In this document: one piece after another, positions 1 to 12,319 of the stretch
Position numbering within the stretch: position 1 is the stretch's first letter
Layout: each line of letters opens with the position of its first letter
NCBI GenBank assembly: GCA_942486035.1
Contig: CALNXK010000037.1
Coordinates: 1,094,001 to 1,158,000, forward strand
Source of the DNA: Porites lobata
Taxonomy: Eukaryota > Cnidaria > Anthozoa > Scleractinia > Poritidae
Direction: 5' to 3'
DNA: 64,000 nt
Notes under the pieces: model-generated
What the model was told of the DNA's origin: nothing
What the model saw: only the letters and a program-made list of their open reading frames with translations
The model's database searches: none
Program-made: the position numbers and the translations under genes

Positions 1-750
1 CAAACTTGACATAAAAATTTGGATATAGTGATAACTTGTCTTTTTTAAAAATGCACAAACGGTCTGCAAAGATATAAAGATGTTACAAAAAACAAATTGG
101 TTTTGATCATAAAATTGACGAAATTTGATCGCCGGCTGTACTACTCTGTTTTTTCTTTCAGCTGAACGCTGTCATTCCCCCTGGCATTATTACTTACCTT
201 AGTGCTATTAAAATTTTAAAAGAATGACACAGTTTGCACATAAAACAAAAACACCTGCTTTAAGTGCATTATTGGGATATACAATCTCTCGACATTTCTG
301 CCTTTTACAATTAAAACTTTGTGTATTATTTGAAGAGTCTGCTCGCTTTCGTTTTCTGATCATGACAAAATTGTACTGCTGCATGTTTTCATTGAATTGC
401 GTTTTTCGGAACCCTTGCCCGATTTATATGACTTCAGAGAACGATTTGACATTGTGACATTGCGAGTATTCCAATTTAAAAGGTTCGCCTATTTACACAA
501 TGCTTTTCTTAATCACTCGATATAGTTTTGAATTTCAAAGTAGGCGACTTTTGATAATTGCAAAAGAAAACAAGTTTCAAATAAATTCAAACGAAACAAT
601 TACATCAAAGTCAACACCGCAATCTTGGGTAATGCGTCTACATATTTATATCCTGTTTGTAAAGGAGGAACAGCTCAGATAATTCAGACAACGATAGCAT
701 TGGCTTTAAATCTTCCTTTAGTCTGCTACACAAACTAACAAAATCCTAAA
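1..750. other. 5' flank of the KCNH channel gene
   Basis: I see no coding exon here. It is AT-rich and should hold the promoter and 5' untranslated region of the channel gene that starts at 751. An in-frame stop (TAA at 736-738) precedes that ATG, and no AG acceptor lies between the two. The ATG is therefore a true initiator if this exon is transcribed as it stands. I could not pick out a convincing TATA box or initiator. Confidence 0.5.
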
Positions 751-822
751 ATGTCTGTTTGGCCAAAGCCTGAAAACCCTCTCGGTAACCTGGCATTTTC
801 CCGCCCGCAAAACAATCAATCT
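751..822 (+). CDS. Initiator exon of the KCNH channel
   Basis: A 24-codon exon starts MSVWPKPENP and ends at a consensus donor (GTAAGT at 823). Its phase (0) matches the next acceptor at 3750, where the protein continues into the conserved pre-S1 segment ending TPPRVILHY. The upstream in-frame TAA at 736-738 rules out extension of the same frame. Another promoter or 5' exon outside the window could still supply a PAS domain in a different isoform. Confidence 0.75.
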
Positions 823-3800
823 GTAAGTATTTCGACTTTTTTTTATAGTTTTACTGTAAGATAAATCATTTTCAGAATAAACGGGTTACTATAATGAAAA
901 TGATTATTTGGTAGGATATAGAAGCCACAAATTTCTCCCGATTTTCCCATTTTTGAGTCTTTGGAGACTACTGTTGCGCATTTTTCAAGCGTATACTTGG
1001 CAGATTGAAACAGCTCAACATCGAAAATATCTTGTATTGATTTATTTTATGGATTCAAAAATATAAATTTGTGGCATTAAATTTTACAGATACCAGGCAA
1101 AATTACTGATGAAATTGGACGCGATCGTTAATTGGAAAATTTTGAGCGTTGAAGTCAAATCTTTGCATTAGGCATGTTTTTCATGGACGGAAAGTGGTTT
1201 CTGGCGTGTCACGTTCGGCAAGTGTTATATTCGAGGCAGGTGTTTTTGCAAAAATAATCGAGTTTTGCTTGAGTGAATTGTAACACGTTGCAATAAATGC
1301 TTTCAAAAGTAGCATCGAAATTTCAGAAATTTGAGTTCGATAACTCCTGGTAAGACAAATACTTAACTATGCCTTGCATTTGGTTGACGGTCTCGAAACT
1401 GTTGAAAAAACTGGCTACGGAAATGATCAAGAATGACCAGCATTTGATTTTTACAAAAACATACTAAGGATCAGCAGAATAAAGGAAATGATCGCAAATT
1501 CTTCTTATCTGAGTGTATTTTTAGAATTTATGGAAGAATGTGTAAGAGTTGAGCGTTCGTGTAGGTTTGGACATCTTCGTACCTGGCCTTTAGTGTTCGT
1601 GAAAAACCGGCCCCGAAATAGCGGCGAAAATGGAGCTTTCGTCTAGACGGGAGTAGCAGTACTCCAAGGTGATTCATGCTACAGAAACTGGGATGCTCTG
1701 ATTATGTGACTGAGCCTTATGAGGTAGCCTTGTTGGCTCTTATTGCACCTTTACTTTTCACCTATACTAATTTCAGCCGATTGGCGCAATCACGCTGCTC
1801 TTAACCAACAGAGAATTTGGCAAGTCGCTTTGTCGTAAACTTTACCAGGCGAGGACGTTTTTGCTGGTGTAATGAAGCAATAAATTTTGACCAATCAAGT
1901 CGCTCGTAGTATAAGTTACTTAATGCAGTTGACTCCCGGTAACTCAAACCATTCGTCTGACTCGAAGCTCACCCTAAGCTCATACCTTGATCTGTGTTGC
2001 ACTTTACAAAAATATCGCTCTTTATGTACTCTTTCTTCGTAAAAAAGTCTGATTTTGAATCGTGTTAGCAGCAATCAAATGTAGTACGTACAGAGCGAAG
2101 AGACCGTCTTATGTTGCAATTGCTCATCATTTGTTTCCATCCTTCTGTGCCAGACTCGAACTCACCAGAACTTTTATTAAAAATCTCTTTAGAAAGTTTT
2201 TTCACCACGGCAGGATTAGCTCAGTCGGTGGCGCGCTTGATAGACTGCAAAACAGTCTGTTTTTTTGCGTATTCAAATACGCGTGGGCAGTCAAACAAAA
2301 TGTCTGGAACGAGGCTGAAAACAGTCTCTCGCCTGACACGCCCGTAGGGCGTTCCAGGCTCGCGAGCTTCGCGCGCGAAAGAGTCTTACCCAACTTACCG
2401 ATTTCTTTACTGATTTTGAGGAAAAAACGACTGTTTTGCAGTCTACGCGCTTGACCGCAGACCGGAAAGTTTTGGATTCGATTCCCAAGGCCAATACTAC
2501 GGGTCTTAAAATAACAGAGAATAAAGGTGCTGCATACCTTGCTTGCAAACAGCTCACCGGACGTTTGCGTGGCTCGGATGACCACATGAGGAGTGGCGGC
2601 CCCATCTCCAGTAGCCTGAGGAGACGTAAAGATCATGTCTTGAATTAGTACTTTCATGCTTAATCCATTGACACTCATTGCATTTTATTTTGCTTTACTT
2701 TTTTTTATGAGTTTTGCTTATAAGTGTTTAAACGATTTATTACGTGATCATGCAATACCTCTCTATATTTACGCCAACGTTTTACCCTTGAACTTTCTAT
2801 ATTATCAGACTGTCTAATCTCATGCATGATGACCATAACAATAATGTACCTTCAAGCATTCTGAATTTATTTCAAAAAACAAATATGCGATCTAGAATTA
2901 TATAAACTGTCTTTTTCTCGCTTTGGGGCTAAGCTGTTGAATGAGACGCCCTAGAGAAGACCTTTCTGTTCTCGTTCGAAAAGTAAGAATTCTTTTTTGT
3001 TTTGCACCTGCTAACGAGGTCAGAAAGGCCAATTATCATACATATAAAAGAATATATCCATAGGCCGCCATTATGAAAAAGGTCTATTGATACACCCACT
3101 TTAATTAAAAAGGTAAAATCAACCACAAATGTCAAAAAAAGAAATTTTTTGCTTACTAGTTTCTACTTTTACAGTTTGATATTTGTTTAATCCTTTCTTT
3201 TCTGCCGTGTTATTTAGTCCTCAAACATATTTTTACAGTCAAGCCAGGACAAGCTTACCACCGTACCACCCCCCCATGATTCCATGAATGAAGTTATTAT
3301 TCGAAAGTTGAATCCCGTTGGTAGTCGTAGATTTCAGATTCATCTTTGCATTCTTACATGCGTAATGAGCCGTGAATTCACGCGCGGCAGTTTTGATGAA
3401 TTGACGAAAAAGTCTTCGAAGGCGTTTTGTCCATTCAAAGATTTTCAATCTGACCAAATACGGAGACATTCTCGTAAAATAAAATATTCATTGCTCATTA
3501 CGCATGCAAAAAATGTCGATTTGAATTTGGCACGACTAACGGATTCATTTTTTAAATAATCAATTCATTAATAGAATCTTGGGGGGGGTACGCTTGCCCT
3601 ACCTTGACTGTATTTGTAAACTGTAAGCTTTTCTTACTTAATTTCTTTTTTTGCTTGCACTGTCCCTCCTTGAATAGCCTTGTTAGCTGCGGGCAGTACT
3701 TTTGTTTTATTGTGTGGTTTTTTATAAAGTTTTGTTGTTGTTGTTTTAGCTGATGTCCTTGAATGACGAGTTATTACCTGATTACAAGCTGGACGTCCCT

Positions 3801-4171
3801 CATACTCCTCCCAGGGTTATTCTTCATTATACAACATTTAAAACAACTTGGGACTGGATCATTTTATTTTTAACCTTATACACCACAGTCTCCGTGCCTT
3901 TTATCGTTTGTTTCAATTTCGAGAACCTGGGATTAGCCGTCTTGGATTTGATTGTAGACTGGCTGTTTCTTGCTGACATCGGACTCAACTTTCACACCAC
4001 ATACGTGGGTAAAGATGGCGAGGTGATTGACAACTTAAAGATGATTCGATGGAATTACCTACGTACTTGGTTCTTCTTGGATCTGGTGTCGTCGTTACCT
4101 TTTGGAATCCTGTATTTTATAAGCAGAGGTTCAGATGCGGTGAGTTCCTGCCCTCAGCTTTGATAATAATG

Positions 4172-4216
<45 letters not shown>

Positions 4217-5780
4217 GAATTTATATAGCACTTATACATCGCTGTTCTAAGCGCTTTACAATGTAAAAAAGGACATAAGAATATCATTAATCACAAGCTT
4301 ACATATAACACTACTGTACATATTGGGAAATTTATAGCATACACGTCTTAAAAAGGAAAGAAAACAAAAACAAATATGATGAAACTAAATGTCCTTTACC
4401 TTTTTAAAAAGAAACGTTTTCAACTTAGATATAAAAAGATTAACATCAGAACAAGCTCGAATTTCAAAGGGGAGCTTGTTCCATAGTCGGGGGCAGCAAC
4501 GGAAAACGCTAGCTGGCTGATTCATCGCTGATTCATAGCACTACTGAATAGAACCTTCCATGGGTCATTTTGATAAAGACCAGTAAGCCAATATCCATCG
4601 TCACTGCTGGAAAGAGCGCCTTGAAGTTAGTGAACATACTGAGTTTAAAAGTAATGCATCCAAGGCGAGCGATTCAGACATTGCTCCACACAAAGTTGGG
4701 TAATTTTACAGACTTTTGTATGGTGAGGGTACGAACTTGCCCACCATCATGTAGGTGATTTTGCAGAGCTATATCTCGGCAACTTTTCTGGTTTTAAGGC
4801 GTTCTAACCAGCTGTGTTGACGGCCCTTTGGGGGAGAGTAATCCACTGCCTTATTATCTTAATTCAAATATGAACTATGTCAGAAGTAGATTAATCCATA
4901 TTAACTGGATACCAGCTTCCATACTATGTAAGGGAAGGAACAGTTGACAAATGTTTTAAGAAAAACGGTTAAAAACCAAAGAAAAGGCTTTCTCCCCCGG
5001 TCGCCAGTTTTTTTCTTTTTGTGTTTTTGTTTGGACGTTCGCGGAAACAGTTTTTCGAGGGAAATAATAGTTTTAAAACTAAATCAAACGGGAAAGGGTT
5101 GACTCAACGTTATTGCACATATGGATGCTCTGGGTAATTGACTCCTTCTTCCATAGTATTAACTTCAAGATTAGTGAATTTTTCAGGGCTGTTTTGATCC
5201 TTTTGGCTGAAAAGAGCCTCGGAGTGGGCTTAACTAGATCTAGGCTCCCCAAGAATCCGCAGGGAGATATCGACTCTTTGAGGCTGAAAAAAGTTGACAC
5301 TTAGGAATGGTAACACTTTGAATCAGCCCTAAAATAAATCAAAATGCAGACAAACAAACAGCAGCAAGAACACTTGGTCAGATTTAGGTTAACATATGAC
5401 AAAATAGCTTTGTCTGTTCTGCTAAAACTACCAGAAAAAGACATAGCAAGAAAAAAAGAATAGAGTTAAGCCATCAACGTGAATCAATTGCCTGACAGCC
5501 TACATTCGTATCCTTTTGACGGTCAAGGACCATTTGCTGAAATCTTTAATTTCTTTATGTATTTATATAGCGTCTCTCATTAGAACGGTTAGGACTTTTC
5601 ACAGTGTGATATCGGCGCCAAACCCTATACATGTACAATGATCCTTTCCCAGCTGACGCTCTTTTCTCAATTTCTTTTAAATAACTCTGGCCCCGGTTGT
5701 TCAAACGTCGGATAGCGCTATCCACCGGATAAATCACTATCCAGCGGATAGCGTAATTGATTTCCGTAATACTTATCCGC

Positions 5781-5811
<31 letters not shown>

Positions 5812-8800
5812 CCCAGCTTTTGAAAAACCGGGGCCTGGTCATTAACTGGGACCTGTGCTAAAATTACATGAGGAGAATAATGAGTTGTGTAAACCTTAAT
5901 CAGGGTAGCAAGTGCTCAATGACATGTCGATCACTATGCATTTTAGTCCCTCAGTTCGATAGTCTGGCCCACCCAAGGCAGTTTTTCTTTTTTCTTTTTT
6001 TTTTTTTTTGACAAATTCGAATGCGCAAGGATTTGCTGTGTGATTGGCGAGGCTAAACGTTCCTATATCATGTTGGCCATTTCCAAATTTTGATCCAGCG
6101 GTTTTGCATTTTTTTCTCTTCCTTTTTCAGGGTCTTACGAATTTACTCGGCTTTCTTAAAGTATTTCGTCTTTTGAGGCTTGGCCGTGTAGCGAGGAAAA
6201 TTGATAAGTACTTGGAATACGGTGCATCCACGTTCTTCCTGCTCATGTTGTCCTTCTGTCTTGTTGCACATTGGATGGCCTGTATTTTTTACATGATCGC
6301 CACAACGTATGATAATTACGAACCACACGGCTGGCTTTTGGTAAATAAGTTACATTTTATGCTTACAGTTTGGGTGCATTTATGCGAGGGTTATGTATGT
6401 GATTTATTCTCCTGAAGGCCGATAAACGGTTTATTTTTACATTGGCGAGGATTCCTAAAGGGATGCAAAAACACACTGCATGAAGGAAATGCCTCTACTG
6501 TTAACCTTTCTTTTGTTTTTCAACATTCCATGCTGGCACTGATGACCTTAACATAGGCCACTTCCGAGTTCCAAAAACCCTCACTTTCAAAACGAGGCCA
6601 GGTGCACAACCTTTTTTGTGAAAATGAGTTTTATTTGCTTGAGAATGAAAAATGATTTCCATTACTAGGGCTGAGCACCTACCCTCGTTTTGAAACAGAG
6701 GCGCGGGGGAACTCGGAAAAGGCCTATTACATATATGGGATGGTAGTTTTTCAAAGTCGCATTTCGAATTAGTTGTTTGTAGTGATTGCTAGAAACAGCT
6801 TGGAATTGAGCGATTCAGATTCAGATCTGTTTATTACTCAAAGGTCTCAAAGCAGTTTTAGTGGCGTCCCTCCAAATGAACTCTCGGAAAACAATTTTTC
6901 ATCTTTATTTGCGGGTGCAGACAAAGAGCAAGCAGTTAACAATTTCAATTTTTCCACCGAGAATCTTTTAACCGGGTGCGTTTCTTTAAGGAACACCAAA
7001 AAAAAGAATCATGATTAGATAAAGCCTGACACCTCTGTTACTTTTTGAAGGTGCTGGGAAACACTGTGGGACCACCTTATCGGTTCAAGAACGGTACAAA
7101 CGAGATTGACGTTAAGAGCGGGCCCACGCTGGCCGCCAGATATGTGTCAGCTCTGTACTACACGCTTACCAGTCTCACGACTATTGGCTTTGGTAACATT
7201 GCTCCCAACACTACAGCTGAGAAGCTGTTTGGCTGTGTTACCATGCTGTTAGGAGGTGAGTAAGGTCATCTCATTCTTTGGGGGCCTTAAGAACCGAGGA
7301 CTACGATGGCGGCAAAATCGTAGTTAAAAATTGATTCCGCGCTCTTTCAATCTGTATTTGTCACATTTAGGCACCTTCTCGTGGACGAACCATATCCAAG
7401 TTCAGAGAGAGAAAGAACATTTCGTCGTTTCTTGTTCACGTCCTACATAAAACTTGAGATTAGGCATTTTCACCTCGTAGTCGTTCAATGACGGCAAAGA
7501 AAACCACCGTGAAAAGTGATACACGTGTAGTTGTTTTTAGCTAATTTAAAGGCTATTGCTTCTTTGACGATCTCGTTTCCGTCGCCATCGTCGGATTTTT
7601 AGCTCCCTTTTATCCGACCGGGGGAGGGAGGTATGGGTGAGAAGGCATAATAAACCACCTAAAAGCAATGGTGACAAAACACAACTCAGATCCGCAGCAT
7701 GGCCAGCACCTTTTGCACTGTAAGTTTATACAATCTGTTTACGCCACCTATTTAGCTCTACAAGTTCAGTGTCTTATTCAGCTTCTCGTGCAGCCATGTG
7801 AAGACAACAAAGCCTCGCTGTCGAAGAACCTTTTCATTCAACCCACACTGGGACATATTTGACCCCGGTGGGGGTGTCAAAATAGTAAACAAAATATGCC
7901 TTAATGTATTTAAGAAGTGCTTTTAAAAATTCAGTACATAATTAAAAGAAACAAAACGATGCAAACAGAATTCAATAAAGATGTGCAATGAAGAAGCCTC
8001 TAGCTAAAAATTACAAACTAGATAATTCTTTGCTAGTTACGTTAACATGAGACGCACAACTAATCGAAACAGTTCAGGGCTTAGACGAAAAGTGTGTTCG
8101 AAAACTAAAACATTGAACGTGACGAAAATTTTCTTTAGAAAAAAAGATTGTGGCAACTGTTGAAATGTTGTGTTTGATCCTCAGCAATCCTTTTTTCCTT
8201 GATCTTTGGTCAAGTTTCTGCCATACTTCAGCAAGCTCAGAAAAATACTGCCAAATATCACTCGATAATTGACAACATGAAGCAATTCAGTAAGCTCTAC
8301 AAGCTACCAACTGATCTTGCAACGAGAACCATCGATTTCTTTATGTCTACGTGGGCAATGAACAAAGGCATTGACACAGATGAGGTATGTAGACATCTTA
8401 TTTTCGTTGAAAGGATTGATCCCCAGGAAATTAAATTATTTCATGATTTTACACCAGTTAAATTGTCTAAATTGTCAGGGGCACCAAACAACTGTAAGAA
8501 GGAGCAAATATTACCTAGAAATTTCTATGGCAAAAGAAAGGCTAAAAATTCCCGGATAACCGTTTTATTTATCTATAAAGATATTCGGAGTTTATTATTA
8601 ACTCTCCTATGATTTTTGGAAGTTGATTTTTGACATTTAATTTCCTGGATTTGGCGATTATTGTTAAAAAGGTCACATGAAAATTTCGGTAGAAAGAGAA
8701 ATGTTCCCTAAATTTTCTAATTTTCTAATAAAAGTGAGAAGGGTTGCTCCGTGTCCTCGTAGTTTCCTCATGATCGAGACCCGTCGGGATAGCTAGAAAT

Positions 8801-11800
8801 TTCGAGACGGCCAGAGTTGCCCTAAAACTTAAAACGTATTTACGGCAGCTCTAAATAAATTAATGAAACAAAGTTTTAAAGCATACAGATATCAGTCCAT
8901 TTTAGACATTTCTGACTTGATTGGAATGATTCGTTTCTTCACCCTTGAACTGCACGTTTTCGTAAAATACTACAACAAATACTACATACTACTAGCAACC
9001 ACGACAACGAAAACGACAACCTCCAAAAACAATTGGTTTTAAGACAGTTGCACGATGACGTCAGCGGGATTGACAAATTTGAGTAAGAAAGCAAAAACGA
9101 AATGAATTCTGGTAGTTGTAGTCAAATGTCATCATCGTGAAAATGGCGTATTTCTTCGTTAACGTTTAGATCCATAACGCATAATTAAAGAAGCGCTATT
9201 GGCAATAGAGTGATTTTCGTGTGACCTTGAAATGCAAACACGCGAACAAAATAGTGAAAATAGGACAATAAACGAACGGAAATAGAGCGATTTGATTGGT
9301 TTGTCGAACGGATACAAATGCGCGGGGCTTTTGGTTGGTTGAGCGAACGCTCGGCTAAAAAAAACTTCATGCCTGCAGAACTTTCTAGAAATCAATTGAT
9401 AGTTCACTTTGACGTCATACCGCAACACGATTGGCCAATCGAACAATGCCTTCTCCATATTAGGGTTTTCTTTGGCGGGAAAAGGAAGAGCCCATGTTTT
9501 AATCTTTTCATCCATTGGCTGATAAAACAAGTAACGAACACTTATACCGAAACATTTTTCAAGGTCATACGAAAATCGGTCTATTAACAAAAACAACTAG
9601 CCAGCTGTGACACAGCCCTTATAAGAAACCAAAACAGAAAAAAAAAACCTGTTACTTAGTTTCTGCCTTTAACAACCGTACGCTTGTTTACTTACAGGTC
9701 TTAAGGTACTGCCCAAAAGATCTACAGGCCGACATATGCGTGCATCTCAACCGAGTAATTCTTGAGAGTAATCCCGCGTTCAAAGATGCGAATACCGGGG
9801 TAAAGCGCGCCATTGCGCGCAACTTCTGGATCTCGCACGTGGCGCCTGGGGATCGAATCATTCATCACGGAGAAAGTTTGGATGTGTTGTACTTCATTGC
9901 ACGTGGATCACTTGAAGTCAAACAGGGAGAGGCAGTGGTTGGATTGCTTGGTGAGTAAGTGAGCGGTAGCCACAAAAAGTGTTTTTCATTTTCGTGAATG
10001 ATGATGATGATGATGATAGGGACCTTAAGCAACTACGACGGCGACTACTAGGAAAACGTCCGACTCGAAAAGTGAATTCACGCTGCCTCAAACTTCATCG
10101 CGCTGATTCCATCTCGTTCAATTCGTCAACTGTTGGCAAATTTTTCTAGAGTGGAATTGAAAAGGCCTGCATCGAAATTCAGGGAAAGAAGAAGAAAGTC
10201 GTTGTGTTTTGTTCACGTCCTACATAAAACGTGAAATTAGATAATCTCACGTCGTGGTCGTGCAGTGACTGCAAAGAAATCTACAAAAAAGCGAGACGTA
10301 CAAAGTTGTTGTTTTGGTGATCTAAGCCTATTACTTTTTGGCGTTCTCGTTGCCGTCGCCATCGTCGTTAATTAAGTTCCCTATTTCAAGGAGTTTTTTC
10401 TATTCAATGATTTTGAATGGCACCCCAAAGATGATGACGAAGACACTGATGCTACTGATTACGATAATAGCTTTTAATAATAATGCTGATGATGATGATG
10501 ATGATTCTAGTGATGATGACGACGATGTCGCTGACGATGATGATGATAATGATAATAATTATGATGATATGATGATATGATGTGACGATAATCACCACTA
10601 TTACCACATATAACTTATCTTTTTCTCATCAGGTGAGAATGACGTATTTGGAGACAACATATGCCATGAGCCTACTGTCGGCCAGTCAGCGGTGGACGTG
10701 ATAGCACTGACCTACTGCGATCTTCACTGGATTCAAAGGGACGCGCTGATCGAAGTGCTAGAATTCTATCCTGAATTTGCCAACAGGTTTACCAAAAATC
10801 TCACCCTGTCATATAACTTGAGAGACGAGGTAAATGTTCTTCTATTTTGTTTATTATACGCCAGTAAAGGTCCTACACCATGAAATTTCAACAAGGCAAA
10901 TTTATTAAAGATTACAGGTCAATCCTACGGGCACTGAAATTCTCAAGATTTTTTTCGGGGGAAATCTGTTCATGATCTTTTGTCTGCACTTGTCTTAAAA
11001 GAGAACATAAGGAGTACCAATTAACAATTTGAAAGAGATTGCTGGTTCGTGTTATGATTCAATGCCGTTTGCGGCCTTTTTTGGTTTGAACGAGGTCAAT
11101 AATTTGTAGAAAGGGGCGGCGTTCTAAATAAGGTTTGATCGTAAAATATAGCATATATTGTTTGCACCCAAGGTATGGATTTAAACTTAATGAAAGCTTG
11201 AAAAGCAGTTGAAATTTAACTCCCTAAGAACGAACTCAATCTACTTGATTCTTGTTCATTTAGGGTGCTTTCGATTGTTCGTATTCCTCCAGAATAAGAA
11301 TGCGCACTGTTGTAAATCTCTTGTACCGTGATTTTTGGGCCACTTAAACGCTACATCGGGATATTTTATTTTGAACAGAATTCTAGCTATTGCAAGCAGA
11401 CAACGCCAAAACGAATGATTTTTAGAGTTCCTTCTTTCTATTCTTATTCCAAAATACGGTCAATAGAACACACCCTAATTTACCAGGCGACTAAAACGTA
11501 AACTGAGCACTATCGATACTGTTTGACGTGGTGGTATCCGCTTTCATTTCAGCTTAAGATTCGAAAACGCACCCCGAAATTGGAAATTGCTAACGAGGAG
11601 GACAGAGATCGACCACCAAGCATCGGTTTTAAACCGCGGAGAAATCGAAAACTGAGCTTGGTTGAAGAATTAGCACAAACCTACGAGTTTGACAACAATG
11701 AACTTGACGGAAACACGAGCGAGGCGGAAATCGACATGATGGTTATCCCCAAAGGAAGAGCAACAAGCTTCACTGGAAACCCAGTCCGAACTCGTGCTGA

Positions 11801-12242
11801 AATTCCGGAATCGGGTACCGACGTGCTGTCGAGTTTATCCGAAATGAAAGGCGAAGTTCGTCGAGAAATCGAAGTCATGAATATGAAAATGACGCAGCTA
11901 GAGGAACAAATTTCCACAATTCTTTCGATTTTGAAAACTCAGGGACACTTACATAGCCCACGGGGTTACGATTCTCGTAATGACAGCATGGATAAAGGTC
12001 GGATGTCTTCTACATCCTATCTTAACGATTCAACCCCTCCTGAGGAGGCCATGAAACGCCAAAAAAGTGAAGAGAGGCCTCTACCGGAGTGGCTCGCGCC
12101 AGAAAGTTCTACGGACCCACAAGAAAGCACCTCGACCCAGGCGGCTACCCTGTTAAACAACACTGCAAACCAAAGTACTAAAGATTCCGATCCTAGACTC
12201 CTTCAGACACTCAATCTCTTCAAGATGGGAAAGAATAAATAA
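751..12242 (+). CDS. KCNH (Eag-like): KCNH (Eag-type) voltage-gated potassium channel, PAS-less
   Basis: This is a six-helix plasma-membrane potassium channel subunit; the family forms tetramers that repolarise excitable cells. Eight exons keep frame: 751-822, 3750-4139, 6131-6340, 7051-7255, 8185-8384, 9698-9950, 10633-10829 and 11553-12242, giving 738 aa. S1-S3 lie in residues about 50-150. S4 has K/R at 164, 167, 170, 173 and 176. The selectivity filter GFGN is at 270-273 and S6 at about 283-305. A C-linker and cyclic-nucleotide-binding homology domain follow (about 306-509), ending in the self-ligand YNL at 504-506. A predicted coiled coil occupies 601-639. Words such as FKTTWDWIIL, NFHTTYVG and KGIDTDEV place it closer to Eag (KCNH1/5) than to Erg or Elk by eye. 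The eag/PAS domain normally found at the N-terminus is absent. Subfamily is my reading, not a tree. Confidence 0.93.
2209..2665 (+). mobile_element. tRNA-derived SINE interrupted by a MITE
   Basis: A pol III A box (TAGCTCAGTCGG, about 2217-2228) and a B box-like GATTCGATTCCC (about 2476-2487) frame a tRNA-like head. The head is followed by a non-tRNA body containing GTGGCTCGGATGACCAC. Between the boxes sits a 205-bp insertion (2241-2445), so the two head halves are separated. I recognise the body as a common coral SINE type, which is unverified. Confidence 0.75.
2241..2445. mobile_element. MITE with 9-bp target duplication, inside the SINE
   Basis: The terminal inverted repeats begin TAGACTGCAAAACAGTC at 2241 and end with its complement at 2445. 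The 9-bp word CGCGCTTGA flanks it on both sides (2232-2240 and 2446-2454). Removing the element and one copy of the word restores a continuous tRNA-like SINE head. A 9-bp duplication fits a Mutator-like (MULE) origin; the family is inference. Confidence 0.85.
3237..3611. mobile_element. Foldback element
   Basis: Imperfect inverted ends are visible. The left end begins ACAGTCAAGCCAGGACAAGC, and the complement of the right end reads ACAGTCAAGGTAGGGCAAGC. Both ends then run into C-rich or G-rich tracts. The interior short ORFs on both strands look incidental. Confidence 0.65.
4160..4215. repeat. (TAA)n microsatellite
   Basis: A run of TAA/AAT triplets starts about 20 bp after the splice donor of the S1-S3 exon and directly abuts a dispersed repeat. 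Confidence 0.9.
5689..5835. mobile_element. GGATA-type foldback MITE
   Basis: The ends GGCCCCGGTTGTTC and CCGGGGCC are inverted, and the interior is built of mirrored words such as CTATCCACCGGATAAATCAC and GTGATTTATCCGGTGGATAG. Relatives occur at about 45086-45152 and 56626-56750. Confidence 0.8.
6341..7050. other. KCNH intron 3 with foldback element
   Basis: The intron is flanked by the donor at 6341 and the acceptor at 7049-7050. It contains a foldback element at about 6553-6728 whose ends are ATAGGCC...CTTCCGAGTTCC and its near complement, with mirrored CAAAACGAGG and CCTCGTTTTG words inside. Nothing else is apparent. Confidence 0.65.
7256..9697. other. KCNH introns 4 and 5 around the S6/C-linker exon
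   Basis: These introns flank the exon 8185-8384. Intron 4 carries a dispersed element at about 7283-7620 with GTTCACGTCCTACATAAAAC and a terminal CGTCGCCATCGTCG. A sister copy lies at about 10017-10381. Intron 5 (8385-9697) has no recognisable element or exon. Confidence 0.6.
9951..11552. other. KCNH introns 6 and 7
   Basis: Intron 6 (9951-10632) holds the second copy of the GTTCACGTCCTACATAAAAC element (about 10017-10381) and a degenerate (GAT)n tract (about 10482-10580). That tract opens a spurious acidic ORF. Intron 7 (10830-11552) shows nothing notable. Both acceptors follow pyrimidine-rich tracts. Confidence 0.6.
10482..10580. repeat. (GAT)n-rich low-complexity tract
   Basis: Interrupted GAT triplets lie just upstream of the exon at 10633. 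The Asp-rich translation is an artefact of the repeat. Confidence 0.85.
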
Positions 12243-12319
12243 GACACATACTTCACAGAGAAATACAAGTAGCATACGTAAACATGATAGTTTGGAGTCA
12301 AGTATCTCCATCTCTCAGA

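Larger units (their letters stand above)
823..3749. other. KCNH intron 1 with SINE and foldback insertions
   Basis: This 2.9 kb intron ends in a GT/TG-rich tract and a TTTTAG acceptor at 3749. It holds a SINE with a nested element (2209-2665) and a foldback element (3237-3611). I see nothing coding in the rest. Confidence 0.7.
4140..6130. other. KCNH intron 2: microsatellite, dispersed repeat, GGATA foldback
   Basis: The donor is at 4140. A (TAA)n microsatellite (about 4160-4215) leads into a dispersed repeat containing ATTTATATAGCACTTATAC and AGCGCTTTACAA (about 4216-4560). A related fragment (TATTTATATAGCG) occurs near 5560. A palindromic element follows at 5689-5835. The acceptor at 6129-6130 follows a pyrimidine tract. 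I see no exon in between. Confidence 0.65.

Noticed and set aside
2062..2678. Overlapping ORFs of 70-158 aa on both strands
   Set aside because: They cross the SINE and its nested MITE, whose GC-rich palindromic sequence opens several frames at once. No protein family is recognisable.
10338..10580. Acidic Asp-rich ORF
   Set aside because: It is produced by the (GAT)n tract in a KCNH intron and is not supported by splice sites or frame.
751..12242. Assignment of the channel to the Erg subfamily
   Set aside because: Some words (YFIARGSLEV) look Erg-like, but the pre-S1, S1, S2-S3 and C-linker words match Eag better. A tree would be needed to settle it.
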